Source of the DNA: Raphanus sativus
Taxonomy: Eukaryota; Streptophyta; Magnoliopsida; Brassicales; Brassicaceae
NCBI RefSeq assembly: GCF_000801105.2
Contig: NC_079514.1
Location: forward strand, 19,136,293-19,200,292
DNA: 64,000 nt
Reading direction: 5' to 3'
Part shown: piece after piece, positions 22,101 through 35,287 of the stretch
Layout: every line of letters begins with the position of its first letter
Numbering within the stretch: the stretch's first letter is position 1
Made by a program: the position numbers and the translations under genes
The notes under the pieces: generated by a model
What the model was told of the DNA's origin: nothing
The model's input: the letters and a program-made list of their open reading frames with translations, nothing else
Databases searched by the model: none

Positions 22101-25100
22101 GAAGAACCACATTTTTTTCCTTTTGATTGTGCGTTATAGAAAATTTGTTGAGATTTTTTTTTTTAATTCTCTTTCAACGCTGCAGACTGACCTGGAAGAG
22201 GCCAAGAAACAAGAAAGTGCAAAAGCGCAGTCTTCTTTGGAGGAATTGGAACTTAGGTGCAAAGAAACTGAGGCATTGCTTATTAAAGAGCGTGAAGCTG
22301 CCAAGAAAGTTTCAGAGATTGCCCCTATTATTAAAGAGGTTCCAGTGGTTGATAATGAACTAATGGAGAAGATTACTAATGAAAATGAAAAGCTGAAGGT
22401 TTGTGAGAATGTTGAAACTTGTAATTTACATACTGGAGTGCATATGAGAATATGCTGAAAAACGATGTTTCATTTACAGGAGATGGTGAGTTCACTGGAA
22501 ATGAAAATTGACGAGACAGAAAAGAAACTTCAAGAGACAACCAAGATTAGCCAGGATAGACTGAAGCAAGCATTGGAGGCTGAATCTAAACTAGTGAAGT
22601 TGACGACTGCAATGCAAAAGTACCCATTGCAATAATCTTATCTTCAGGAGTGGCATTGTTGACAGCTCTTGTGTTAATTTCTTATTTGTCTTGACATTTC
22701 ATCTGCAGGCTTGAAGAGAAAATCTTAGACATGGAAGCTGAGAAAAAAGTTATGCGTCAGCAAACAATAGCAAGCACTCCTGTGAGGACTGCTCTTGGAC
22801 ATCCTCCAACTGCACCTATTAAGGTAGAAAGCTCTATAATATGCTCTTTGAGCTGCCTTCTTACCGGACATAACCTTTTCCTCATCGTGTTTGTAGAATT
22901 TGGAAAACGGCCACCATACAAACTTGGAAAGCGAGTTCAATGTATGGTTCCTCCAACCAGCTCTCAATCACCTGTTACTCATCATGCTGTTTGTTTACAT
23001 TTTCCCCTTGGTTTTTATTAATCTGTAAAGTCTGCATTGTTTGTAGGAAACCGAGTTTACAACACCAATTGATGGCAGTGCTGGGAAATCTGCTGCAGAA
23101 CGTCAAATTGTATGTTGGCCAATCACATCATAGTAATTCTTGTTATAGCTGTGGGTGACTAGTTCTGATAGCTTGATTTGTACTGATCACTGCAGATGGA
23201 TGTCGATTCTCTCATTGACTGTGTAAAAGACAACATTGGTTTCAGTGATAATGGGAAACCTGTGGCCGCCTTTACGATATACAAGTGTCTTCTTCACTGG
23301 AAGTGTTTCGAATCTGAGAAGACCAATGTGTTTGATCGTCTGATTCAGATGATTGGTTCCGCCATTGAGGTAATTGGGAGTGCATTACGTGACATTGTGT
23401 GCTATGTGGGATTTTACTTAAACTGGGAAGTTTCAACTGTTCTGCTAATATTTTCAGAACGAAGATGACAATAGTCACTTGGCGTATTGGTTGACAAGTA
23501 CATCAGCGCTATTATTTTTGCTTGAAAAAAGTCTTAAAACCGGTGGCAGTGGAGCAACACAAAGCAAGAAGCCAGCTGCTTCAACTTCTTTGTTTGGAAG
23601 GATGGCCATGGTTAGTATTACAAATTTTGTTGACTTAACATGGCTTGTACTCTCAATACCAGACACTTACTATGGTCTCTCTGTCTTGTTCATCAGAGCT
23701 TCCGCTCGTCACCCGCTTCAGGCAACCTAGCTGCTGCAGCTGAAGCCGCTGCTAACGCTGTGATCCGTCCGGTGGAGGCGAAGTACCCGGCTCTGCTTTT
23801 TAAGCAACAGCTTGCAGCTTATGTTGAGAAAATGTTTGGGATGGTTAGAGATAACTTGAAGAAAGAGTTGTCGACTTTACTTTCTTTATGCATTCAGGTT
23901 TCTTGCTTGCTTTTATTTTATCCTAATGCTGTAATGGTTATGTTCTTTGCACTTTGACTATAACTTTTGTTTGTCCAATTGAAAACTTCAGGCACCAAGA
24001 AGTTCTAAAGGAGGGATGTTGAGATCTGGTAGATCATTTGGAAAAGATTCTCCGGCAGTTCACTGGCAAAGCATTATCGACGGTCTCAATTCGCTTCTTG
24101 TCACATTAAAAGAAAATCATGTAAGGAAAAAAATGATATGAATTTCTATTGGAACCGTACTGTGTGTGCCCTCACTCCATTATATCAATTCTCATATGTT
24201 AAATGAAATGTCCAGGTTCCTTTAGTACTCATCCAGAAGATATACTCTCAAACTTTCTCTTTCATCAACGTACAACTTTTCAACAGGTAAGTATAGTTTT
24301 TTCCTCACATAATGTAAAACTGTTCACTTTGGTCTCCATTACACAGACATCTCAGGCTTTTGTTTTATATCTTACAGCCTTCTTCTGCGTAAAGAGTGCT
24401 GTACATTCAGCAATGGAGAATTTGTAAAATCCGGGCTTGCCGAGCTAGAGCTGTGGTGTTGCCAAGCCAAAGAAGTAGAGTTCCTGACTCATAATTCTCT
24501 TACAAAAGAATAATTACTTTTCATATTGTTCTATCGGTTATAATTTTATTGCTCTGATTTGCAGTATGCTGGACCGTCTTGGGAAGAACTTAAACAAATC
24601 AGACAAGCCGTTGGATTCCTGGTATGTTCTTCGCACCAACTTATGTCTGTCCATAAGGGAAAATGTTTTTTTTTTAATTCTTTCTTGAGACCCATTAGTT
24701 CCTTTAAACGACAAGGGTAACATTACTTTCTTCTTCCTTTTTCACCTGCAGGTTATACACCAGAAGTACAGAATCTCATACGATGAAATAGCACACGATC
24801 TTTGCCCGGTAAGCCTCTGATGTCTGTTCGTAGAAAACATACCTGATGCACATTTATATTGCCTGACATTGTCTTCGTTATTCGCATCTCTCCGTGCGTT
24901 ACAGGGCCTCAGTGTCCAGCAGCTTTACCGTATTTGCACATTATACTGGGACGATAGCTATAACACCCGAAGCGTCTCTCAAGAAGTACTTAGAAACAAT
25001 ATTTTTTATATAAAAATATAAAGTTTCTTGTTTAAGTTTTGAACCTTGGTAGATGCTGAACAAAATTTAAAATTTCTCTTGCAGGTTATATCGAGTATGC

Positions 25101-25399
25101 GGGCACTCATGACAGAGGAATCCAATGATGCAGACAGTGATTCCTTCTTATTGGATGATGATTCCAGGTAAAATTTTATTTTGAAAGCATAGACCTAAAA
25201 GGAGTTTCAAGGTTATAAGGGTTCCAAATGATCTAAGATCCATCATTCAAGTCTGAAATACAGCTAACTGTTCTAGTACTTGTGCAGCATTCCATTCTCA
25301 ATCGAAGATATTTCAAGTTCGATGCAAGAGAAGGACTTTGTAGGAATCAAACCAGCAGAAGAGCTTCTTGAGAATCCGGCTTTTGTATTCTTGCACTAA
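16107..25399 (+). CDS. MYA2: Class XI myosin heavy chain, MYA2/XI-2 orthologue
   Basis: Thirty-nine exons joined at GT-AG borders give an uninterrupted protein of about 1,507 residues, the family's normal length. The first coding exon is just ATG (16107-16109), the second starts at 16712, and the last is 25288-25399, ending AFVFLH-stop. In order: SH3-like N-terminus (about 1-60); motor with P-loop GESGAGKT (about 156), switch I NNNSSRFGK (about 208), relay region LDIYGFESF (about 435) and actin-binding surface; neck with six IQ motifs (about 730-880) for calmodulin-like light chains; coiled coil (about 880-1050); C-terminal globular tail with dilute domain, ending in an acidic [12 protein letters not shown] segment. 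It moves organelles and vesicles along actin and drives cytoplasmic streaming. Protein-level match, and YUC5 and pfkB as neighbours, favour MYA2 (At5g43900) over XI-H. No lesions were seen. Confidence 0.96.
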
Positions 25400-26780
25400 G
25401 ACGCTCATGAAAGTTGAGAAGCTCAGATACTAAAACCTTCTTGTCCTCTGTGGTTTTTGTTTTAGTCATGTGAGGTGGAGCGAAGGGGGCCTCCCTGAAC
25501 CAAGACGGAAAGATAGGTAAAAGTGTAAATTTCTTTGTTGTGGGGTTGTTTTGAACGTATACATCTGTTTTTCTCAACTATTCATTCATTTATTATTTTT
25601 GACCTCAGATTTGTTTCATTATTCAAAGTTTTAGACCTGACGATTATATGTTGCAAAGATTAAGATCCCTATGTTGTTTTGTTGTACAAAGTTATCAGAA
25701 CATTACGCGCTATTTTATCATGACTTATGAAATGGATATTGTTATCTACAGTTTGCGTCTTCCTGACCATCTTCCAATTTGGATTATCTTAAAAGTACAG
25801 ACTTGAATGAATACTGAATCGTAGTCATTAGAACTATTATACAAATATATGACAAGAGAAATTCATTTTCAGTTTAAAATCAATAACTCAACCAGAGAAA
25901 ATAAAATCAACCGTAAAAGATAATGATTAATGACCATTGTATCAGAGATCGCTAGGAATGAAATTAATATTAGATGATGTGGTTTCGGGCTTCGCCCGAA
26001 CCTCTTATAAGTGTTCAAAAAGAAAATAGTAGTCAAAAAGAAAATAGTAGTCATTAACAAATCCAATCCAACCATGTTTATCGTGTCTTCCTTTTGTTAT
26101 AGAAGGTGAAAAAGAGACTTTGCATTGTATTACCTCTCACACGACAAATGTTGGTCCAAACGATTTCAAGTCTATATATCTTGGCTAATTCTAGATAGTT
26201 GAGGTTTTCATTCTTTTTTTTTTGTCAAGAGGTTTTCATTTTATTGGTTCATGTCAGGATCAAGAAGTTTTTTCGACTAAAGAATCAAACCAAGAAGTTG
26301 TGGAAGCTTTGTTTGTCCACATAATTTTACCCTGTCATTTCAATATAAAATACAATATAGCATCTAAAACCATTTAAATCAAATTAATTGATTCAAAATA
26401 AGAATTTCAATTATATATATTGAATTTTATATACATTTTTGGAGGAAAAGAATTAAACAAAAATTCAAAATTAACTTTATCATCCATAGTAGTATCTGCC
26501 CTAATATTTTTTGCCCAACAAAAGCTTTATTAATTCTACAAGGATTTTGAATCCGAAAACTGATTTAATGGAACCGAATTAACATAAACCATATTAGAAT
26601 ACTGATTTCGAACACCACAATGAAAGTTTTAGATCATCTTCATCCTTATTCCATATTTTACATTATTTATAGAGTAAATGGAATAAAATACAGAGTGGGA
26701 TGGAGATGTCTTTAACTATTGTATTTTATCTTTAAAATATGTTTGATTACAAAGTGAAAAAAAAAATCTTTCGTTTTTTT
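25400..26780. other. Myosin 3' flank and intergenic DNA
   Basis: The 3' untranslated region probably runs to about 25700. A perfect 17-bp hairpin TTCGGGCTTCGCCCGAA lies at about 25983-25999. A 'catcttcatcc/ggagatgtc' dispersed repeat is at about 26630-26730. No gene is seen. Confidence 0.45.
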
Positions 26781-26797
26781 TTTGAAAAATTTATTAA

Positions 26798-26860
26798 TTA
26801 GTGTTGTAGCTTGGTGGTCATAGGCTTAGTTATTTGTTCGAAAAAACTCTTTCGTTACAT
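26798..26860 (+). repeat. Degenerate SINE-like head (weak)
   Basis: TAGCTTGGTGGTCATAGG resembles a Pol III A box and TTGTTCGAAAA a decayed B box about 35 bases on. This is a weak call. Confidence 0.3.
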
Positions 26861-28100
26861 AGTTAGAATTCTCATCAATTGAGAATAGTCTATTACAAAC
26901 ATCACGTCTGCTGTATGTAAGGTTTACATGCATCACGCTGGTAAAATCAGAACTTCACATTCAAGATAAAAATGATACTTTTCAGGTTTTCATGGTCACC
27001 ATTGCTGAACTTTCTTATGCAATAGTTTGATACGAATATTTCGATTTAACTGATAAATCATCAATCATGATAAGATCTTTCAGCCAACCATTTATATAAG
27101 ATTAGGTCAAAGAAAATATTTATGTAAAAGAAAAAAAATCCTAAAAACTAACAAAATTAAAATCACACGGAACCTAAAACTTCCTTATGTTAGTTTCATT
27201 AGTGGGTCAACCTAGCTCAATCCATTCTCATGGTTTTGAATTTGATGGTATACCACTTATTAACACGGCTTAGTAGCCTTAGTTATTTTTCTCTCTTTTT
27301 CTTGACCCAAATGTATCACAACTTACGAACATAATTTCTTCAGTGCCAAAAAAAAGACCGGATATAGTTTCTTACTTTTTTGGTAAAAAATTCTTACTTG
27401 GTTTTTCATTAGATATTATATTTAAGGAAAATTAGAAAAATGGGACCCTTTGAACTTTTCTTTGTCCATTTAGGATTTTTCATATTTTGGTAATTTTAGA
27501 CATGTTTTACCCTTGTTTTATAGAAAAAATAGTAAACTTAATCTTAAAAATGTAAAAAAATATAAAAACTATTAGAAACATAAGTATGACAATATATATG
27601 TTTATTTTTTTATAAAAAAAATATAATCATATTTTATTTTAACTTCTAGCTACGGTTAGAATACGCATTCTGGTGATATAATTGATCTAGAAAACGGATA
27701 CTAAAATTTTAGAAAGGTATATCCGAGCTATATAACCTAAACTATCCTTTCTTGTATATTCTAATGAAGATAGATTTGCTTATGTTATAATCAAGCAAGA
27801 TGTCTTAATGTACCTACAGCTTTATTACGATATATAGCTACTACTCATTGGTATACCTAACCTATATTATGTGTTATAACATGTTCTACCTTTTATCTTA
27901 TGTGGTGCTGGAGGAAGAATATGTTTCTCTCCTATTCTTCTGTGCTATGCGTGGGGTAGGATACATATTCTAACAAATCCGAAAAATATGGAAGCTTCTT
28001 TTTCGGTATCTAAACTAAATCGGGAGTAATCAATTAATCAGGGAGTTAATTTAGGGTTTTATATAAATATAAGGGTTATATATTTAAATACGTTCAATGA
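26860..28100. other. AT-rich intergenic DNA
   Basis: No gene or recognisable element is seen. Confidence 0.4.
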
Positions 28101-28104
28101 TAAT

Positions 28105-28205
28105 GCGATGAATGCGTGGCCTAGTTGTTGCAGTTAACTTGTTACTCTATCTTAACCCGGGTTCGAATCGTCCTATGTCATGTTTTTGCCCAATTTTTTG
28201 AGGAA
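28105..28205 (+). repeat. tRNA-related SINE-like head
   Basis: GTGGCCTAGTTGTTGCAGTT fits a Pol III A box, and CGGGTTCGAATCG, about 40 bases downstream, fits a B box. The sequence does not fold as a full tRNA and is followed by T-rich DNA. This is the layout of the tRNA-derived head of a plant SINE (S1-like) or of a tRNA relic. Confidence 0.5.
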
Positions 28206-28970
28206 TTAGGTTAAATGAAATAGTAAATGACAGAATTGTCCTCGTCTTCTACCTTCTTTCTACGAATCTGCAGCCGTTTTTTTCTTTTTTTTCGTGATTT
28301 CGGTGTTGTTTCATGCTAATCTTGCAAGTTTTGGTCTTAATAACACAAATCTTTAATTTAACACATGATATCAACGAACGCTTAATGGTATTAAAGGAAA
28401 TTCCTCTGTCTTAAGACGAAGCCAATTCCTCCGAATCCTCAATTAACTATCTCCAGCATTTAAAAAAACACAAAAACAGAAAAACGTGATCAAAGGAAGG
28501 GGATGATATGGTCGTGAATGCTATTTGTTGGTTGGTAACAAAAAAAGTGAAGAGAGAGAGAGAGACAAAGTAGAGAAAGTGATGATCGCAAATAATTGCC
28601 ATGGAAACGTTCGTTAATGGAAGGGAAGACTAATCTCATACGAACGATTTCAGTGTTGCTTCATGCTAATTTTTTTGGATTTTTTCTGTTTTTTTTTAAT
28701 AAAAATGCAAATAATTATAAAATATTAAGATTAATTAGGTTTGAAGGGTATAATGGTTTTAAAGAAAATATAAATCCTAGTTACCTAAATAATCTTCTAC
28801 AAATCTTATCATGACAAATCTAAGTTGAAAGTGTCTCATTTTTCTAATTTTCTCTTATATTTATTGACCTAATAAATTTTGAAATAAGAAAAGACTCAGA
28901 CTTATTATTAAGTGGAGATATAATCAACATATAAACCCATATATATCTATATAGATACCCAAAAACAATA
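28206..28970. other. AT-rich intergenic DNA
   Basis: A short GAGA run lies at about 28553-28566. No gene is seen. Confidence 0.4.
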
Positions 28971-29217
28971 CTCCCTATATTCCTAAATACAAGATGTTTA
29001 GAATATTTTTTTGTTGCAATATGTAAGATGTTCTCATATTTCTAGACAACTTTAACTTTATCAAAAATTGTGTAACCAATCAAATTTAATAGTTCTATTT
29101 TTGTAGTTGGTCAGATAGTTTTTAATTTATAACTTTAATAATATTTTTTAAATAAAAAGTAATTTTCTTAATAAATGTGTTTTACCTAAAACATCTTATA
29201 TTTAGAAACGGAAGGAG
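28971..29217. mobile_element. Stowaway-type MITE with TA target duplication
   Basis: The ends are CTCCCTATATTCCTAAATAC and, on the minus strand, CTCCTTCCGTTTCTAAATAT, followed on both sides by AAGATGTTT. TA flanks both ends (28969-28970 and 29218-29219). This CTCCCTCCGTTTC end and TA duplication define Tc1/mariner-derived Stowaway elements. Length is 247 bp and there is no coding capacity. Confidence 0.85.
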
Positions 29218-29219
29218 TA

Positions 29220-30878
29220 TAACTTAGTTTCGTACATTAAATAGATTGAATATGAAATGTGTTGGTATCTTAATTCTGTTTTATTACTACTCGACTAAAA
29301 GGTCCCATATTATTTTTAAACATCAAATTTCAAAATGCATCAGTTCTGAAAGAAATATTAATATTACTATCTTCAAATTACGTTCTATAACCTACCAAAA
29401 TTCTTTTATGCATGTATCGTAAAAGATATAATAAACATTGTTTATACACCTTCATTTAATTTTGTTAAAAGATTAGATAAAAACAACAACAATGAGTATG
29501 AAAAAGAAAAGAGTATGAATGTATGATGCCATGTTAGTTTAGTGACTATAAACTTTGACTGAGCCACTCAATTTAAGAATCTTAACTTTGACCAGCTACA
29601 AACATTAACCATCTTTAACGGTCCAATATTCTTTTTTTATTATTGTCCTATGGTTTCATGTAACCGGATTCTTATAATCTTTTTTTGGTCAAAACCGGAT
29701 TCTTATAATCTAATCTTCATCATTGTTTTAAATCGAAATCCATGTGCCTCATGTGTTTTCTGCTTCTCTCGTAATTCCATATTGCTAAACTACTAAGACA
29801 AATTATTTCTTGATGAAGTTATTGTTTAACTAATAGATACCATTATATTCTTGCTAAATCTTTGATTAACCAAAACAGTTTATTCGCAACATGTAGTCAA
29901 AATGAGCGTCTTATATTCAAATATTTTGTCATGTTCTCAAAGATTATGATTCCCTCTTAAAAATAATAAACGAGTATTTTACCAAAAATAACGAGTAATT
30001 TTAAATTCTGAAATCCAAGAAAGTTGTAATTATATAAATTGAATTATAAGTACTCTAAAAGTTGTATATGCAGGTATATTTATATTTCTCACTAATTAAG
30101 TCAGATAATTCACCTTAATTTTTGAGAAATGATAGATACACTATGCGTCTCAATATGGATATTTATGTACATATATTGTAATATGTGTCATCTAAATAAG
30201 AAACAAGTTTGACTTGTTTAAAACACAAAGAAAGAAACAAGTTTGACTTTCTTCTTGAGGGAATCTGAGTAGTAATTTAAGAAAATTGAAAGATAGATCA
30301 TGGCACATGCATTGATCTTGTTCTAGATTGTTTAATCCAATCAAATTTTATAGAAAATGTATAAATTCCTAAAATCTATCAGCATAAGTTTTATACTGGA
30401 TAACAAATGTAATATTTTATTTAAATTAACTGAGATAGTACTCAGACCAGCCTTTTGGGTTTATCAACGACTTTACGTCAGACGCGTGACCTTCTCTCCT
30501 AATATAATTTGCTGGTTAAGGTTAATTTATATATATATATCTCTATATACATTTAATATGACTATATAATTGTTTTTGCATGCAGATTAATACTACGTTT
30601 AAGAGATATACGTGCATGCATATAGATGAACTGGCCACGTATAAATTTTCATATCCTCACAAGGACATTTTTTGGGTAAATTTCTCTCAAGGACTTGAGT
30701 GTCCATAATTGTGTTTTTCTTCACCAGGATTTATTCAATATTTTTAATTCGGTGTAAAAACTTGAATTTTTAGATTTATCAACTTAGAACCGGTTAATAA
30801 TCTTAAACATTGGCGGAGTTGGCGCAATTTTATCAAGTTCAATGTTGTATAATTCAACACTACAAAAAAGAACACTTT
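29220..30878. other. AT-rich intergenic DNA
   Basis: No gene is seen. A 14-bp direct repeat (CCGGATTCTTATAA) occurs twice at about 29663-29707, separated by a T-rich insert. Confidence 0.4.
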
Positions 30879-30893
30879 GAATTTGGTTTATTA

Positions 30894-32186
30894 GTGAACA
30901 AAAAATGAAACAAAATGTTCTCTTACCGGATCTTATGGTTGATTCCCTCATTGATGAAACAACGCGAACTTGGAAATCACATACTCTTCAGGAGATAATG
31001 GAACCCGAGGATGTTAAAATTGTAGAGAGTATACCTTTAAGTAGGATACCAAATAATGATCGAGATGGCTGGCACTTTACAAAAAATGGCAAATATACGG
31101 TAAAATCAGGATACCAAGTGGAGCGAACATATCCTGATATAGAAAGAGGGACGGTAGAATTCGGACCTACGGTAACTGCTCTTAAAGCTAATTGTTGGAA
31201 AGTGCGCTGTCCGCCCAAGATGAAGCACTTTCTATGGCAAGTTTTATCGGGATGTATTGCAGTGAAGAAAAGTCTAAAGGCAAGGGGTATTAAAGGAGAT
31301 ATACGATGTGACAGATGTGGAGCAGAAGAAGAGTCTATAAATCATGTTTTCTTTGAATGCCCACCGGCAATCCAGGTGTGGGCACTATCAATGATCCCAA
31401 CGCATCCAGATCACTTTCCAGGACAATCTTTATTTGTGAATATGGATTATTTATTTTGGAGGGTTAAACCAACATTAGAGGAGCACCATTATGCGTGGAT
31501 ACTTTGGTATTTATGGAAAGGACGGAATAGTAAGGTATTTAGTAATTTGGACACGGACCCACAAGAGACTCTCCGCCGAGCTATGACTGAATCTTTGCTC
31601 TGGAAGGAAGCTCAACAGGAGATTGCTCAGCCCCAGAATCAGGTTACAGAAACGACTGGAGCAGTACTACCGACTAGAGCGGGACGATGGTGCTTCACGG
31701 ATGGATCATGGAAAGCAGAGGATACTTTTTCAGGACACGGATGGTACAGTACTTTGGAGGGTTATGAAGGTTTACTGGGAGCTAGGAATACGAGGGCTAG
31801 TCAATCTCCATTACATGCCGAAGTTGAAGCCCTTATTTGGGCGATGGAGTGCATGAGGAATTTACGGCAATATAACGTTACATTTGCAACGGATTGTTCT
31901 CAATTGGTGAAGATGGTTTCGGAACCAGAAGAATGGCCGGCGTTTGCGAGTTACTTAGAAGACATCAAGAGTCTGAAGAGAAGTTTCAACAGCTCAGAGA
32001 TTATCCATATACCACGGACGCAGAACAAAAAGGCGGATAGCTTAGCACGCAGTGTGAGGCAACAAACGTCGTTTACTGTCCATATGGATACAGAGCACCC
32101 AGTTTGGTTTACAGAGTCCACATGAGTCTGTAAAATGGCCGACAAAAAAAAAAAAAAAAAAGTGAACAAAAAAAACAAAAAAAAAA
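30894..32186 (+). mobile_element. 5'-truncated LINE with 15-bp target duplication
   Basis: The element holds the 3' part of a plant L1-like non-LTR retrotransposon, then an A-rich tail (about 32142-32186). GAATTTGGTTTATTA flanks it exactly on both sides (30879-30893 and 32187-32201), the signature of target-primed reverse transcription. The tail is interrupted by GTGAAC, and the same GTGAACAAAAAA word begins the element at 30894. The 5' truncation removes the endonuclease and most of the reverse transcriptase. Confidence 0.92.
30905..32125 (+). pseudogene. LINE ORF2 C-terminal fragment (zf-RVT and RNase H)
   Basis: An open frame of 406 codons covers the C-terminal third of a LINE ORF2. Residues about 80-170 form the reverse-transcriptase-associated zinc-binding domain (CPPKMKHFLWQ, then RCDRCGAEEESINHVFFECP). 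Residues about 255-385 form a plant RNase H-like domain (FTDGSWK, HAEVEALIWAM, TDCSQLV, RTQNKKADSLAR) with the Asp-Glu-Asp-Asp type residues. The reading has no stop, which suggests a young insertion. It has no native start and is not a host gene. Confidence 0.9.
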
Positions 32187-32201
32187 GAATTTGGTTTATT
32201 A

Positions 32202-33842
32202 AGCCACATAAATTTGGTTGAGGCAAGTAATTATGCTCACGTTCATATACACACCATCAGGCCCGGCTTATGGGATGTAGGTGCACCTGCACTGGATCTA
32301 CATTTTTTACAATTTTTAGTTAAGAGTCTAATTTCTTTGGAAACTTTAGTTGAGTCTAATTTTTTTTCCAAAAAGATTAGAGTTTATTTATCTTACTCGA
32401 ATAAAAAAATTTGTTCAGGATCCAGTAAAAGTTGACCACTAGGATTATGAATTTGTTCTCATAAACCGATTAGATTTATAATAAGGGGTTTTGCAACAAG
32501 AGTAGTCGGCCATCGATCATTTCTTCTTTCAAAATATGCATAATGCTTAAATGTGTTCCATATACCAGCCATTTTAAAAGTAATCTTGTATTGTAAACAA
32601 AAGTATCGTTAAGAACGGATGTTTTGTATACTAATTTATTCTCATATTTATTTGTAGAAGCACATTCTGTGGACACTACTAGTCAACAAGTCATTAATGT
32701 CTATATGCACATATCGCGTTCCTTGTTGACACAATTTTGGTCAGAGAATTCAGAAACACTGGATTCTTTCAACTACTAATATTCCACAATTATGGAGGAT
32801 TATTTCTTAGGATAAATATTTTATATGGATATTGTTAAGATTTCTCCTATTATTTTATATTGATCTTATATAATGATAATCAGCTTTTGGGAAGGAGCCA
32901 TGTGAACCAAAATATATGCATCCCTTGTTAAATTCGATAACATTTTAGGATAATATATATGTAAGAATGTAATCATTGCAAAAGCATTTCAATAATTTGT
33001 AATATCTTCAACTACAAAGGGAGCTTTTTAGTGATATGATCATTGAACCTTACCAAAACTTAAGATTACAAAAAAACTTTTGTACTATTCGATTTCTATT
33101 GATTATTTTATATACCACCAACCAAACTTAAGTGCCGATGGAAAAAATCTAACCATGGCCGGTTATTGAAATCCAGTCTGATCTAGCTTCATTTTTTTTT
33201 CTCATAATCAATTATAAGAATGTATATAACATTTATTGAAAATTGATCTATACCGGCCAACCAAATTCCCAAATCGTTCTTTCTCCTATAATTATTCAGT
33301 ATGCAAAAAATTATTTACGTCTAATCAATTTAATTTAATGCCCTATAACTTGTCTTGTATAATTTCTTTAAGAAAAATATGAAATGCTGTCATGTCAATA
33401 TATATAATTCTATGAAATATTAATTAAAAGCAATAATAAGTAAAATATATATATTGTTTTATATTATCAAATTATATTTTATATTTTATATTAAATCTTA
33501 ACACATTCTTTATGGTACAAGAAGAAGTGCAGCATAAGAATGGATTCTATTTCCAAATATTCAAATGAAGCATAACACATGTTATTATTTGTTACTAAAA
33601 GTATATGAAGTTTAACCTGAAACTATAAAATTTGGATCTATTTAAACTAAGGAGTTACATTAATACCTTGAATCGCTAACTGAATTTAATATTTTAAATA
33701 TTTTCAGAAAACAGACTGAAGCTATAGAAAATCATTAGTTTAACAAATATAAATTATAAATTTTATAAAATTCTATTTCTAAATAACACATGGAAAATTT
33801 AGAATGATTAAACCATTTTACTGACTATTCTAGGTTTATGTA
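32202..33842. other. Intergenic DNA
   Basis: No gene is seen. Confidence 0.4.
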
Positions 33843-33849
33843 TCTATCT

Positions 33850-33960
33850 TATTAAAATCAAAGTACTTGATTTAATTATCGACTCACCTAATTATTTACA
33901 CTTTATTCCACTGAAATATATCAATTTCTGGGTTTTAGCATTAATTAGTCTTTTCTCATT
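33850..33960 (+). mobile_element. Possible decayed Helitron 5' end
   Basis: TCTATCTTATTAAAATCAAA near 33842 resembles the TCTATACTATTAAAAT start of Brassicaceae Helitrons, and TTTATTCCACTGAAATAT follows at about 33902. A similar TTTATTCCACTGAA word lies at about 58217, near another Helitron. No matching 3' hairpin was found. Confidence 0.3.
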
Positions 33961-35287
33961 TAAAACAACTAAAAAAATCCTAATTTACTAACAATACATA
34001 AATACATGCACTCTTCTTTTGGATTGATGTATTCTCTATCTTTTGCTACAAACTGTTTTAATTGTAAGGATGTCATTTTTTTGTTTTAAATTTGATGTCT
34101 ATATCAGAAAATTGTTGTGAAATCCCTGAAATGTGTTCAAGTGATTTTTCATCGGATTTCCTTCCTGATACTTCAACTCAATCAACTTCTTGATCATGTA
34201 CATATTATTATTTTTGGTCTTCTAATTATAAAATTACTTCAGCTTCAATCACAAAGAATGAACATCTATCTTAGTCTTAATAAGACGCAAAAAATTATCT
34301 TCCCACCGCCTTTTTAACCCACATACTAAGCAGTAACATCCAATCATCATCCATTTGATTTTCATGTTTCTTCTCCTAAAATACTGAAATACTGAAACAT
34401 GGAATTAATTTACAAAGAGCATATCCTCCATCTTGAATTTCCATATATATGATAGTTATCACAACTAAAGCTTTTCATTTATGCTCATATTTTCCAACAT
34501 TCACACAAGCAAATAATAACTCAAAGTTTTCAAATCTAACGCTCTAAAACCAAAAGTTTTGATACCACTTTGTTGAAAAAGACACATGCTTTTGACGGTG
34601 CAGCAAAAATACTTTGACAATAGTAGAATATAGTATAACTAGAAACTAAATGAGACAAATACTTTTTATGTGTAAAACCTTTTTAATGTAAGAAGAAAAA
34701 GTAATAGATCGGATTCCACTCAACAATCCACTATATAAATGGGTATAACTACAACTACGTTCTCCCTTTTCAACAACATGAAAAAATCCATAGACTCAAA
34801 CTAACAAAGAGCTATGTATAACATAAGATATAACAATAAGAGAGCAACATCTTCAAAACAAACAGCCAGAAAATGACCTAAGCTCACTTGGATTCCGGGA
34901 ACCAAAGACTAATCTCACATATAAATCTAAGATGAACAAGTCAACAACACGTGTGACTTAACAAAAAAAGATCCCACCGTCTTATTTAACATAACCTCAA
35001 GACATCAGTTGTTGAAGAATTGTACCAATCAGTTTCACTAAACTTAGATTATAAAGAAACCAACCGTTGAAATGAAAGTCCTGCTATTAAATCTCAAACC
35101 CACTAAAAGACGATGTTTCTCAACAAAATCTCAACCGGATCAGGAACCATTTAAACCTCTAAACATTTTAAAAAAAAAACTAAACAAATTTTGCTTCTTC
35201 TCATTTCTCTCTTTTATCTATTCTCTTTTTCTTGTGTTATATCTTCTTAACCATAAAAATTATTAGGTTAAAAAGTTTTATATTATT
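33961..35287. other. Intergenic DNA
   Basis: No gene is seen. Confidence 0.4.

Noticed and set aside
16107..25399. Assignment of the myosin to XI-H (At4g28710)
   Set aside because: The duplicated Arabidopsis block has the same gene types, but the protein details and the YUC5-type neighbour ending [10 protein letters not shown] fit the MYA2/YUC5 block better.
25983..25999. Bacterial-type terminator hairpin
   Set aside because: The stem is GC-rich, but this is a nuclear plant region with no bacterial genes. It fits a repeat end better.
28105..28205. Functional tRNA gene
   Set aside because: A and B boxes are present, but no cloverleaf or plausible anticodon stem can be formed.
30905..32125. 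A 406-residue intact host gene
   Set aside because: It has the zf-RVT and RNase H order of LINE ORF2, a poly(A)-like tail and a target duplication. It is a retrotransposon fragment.
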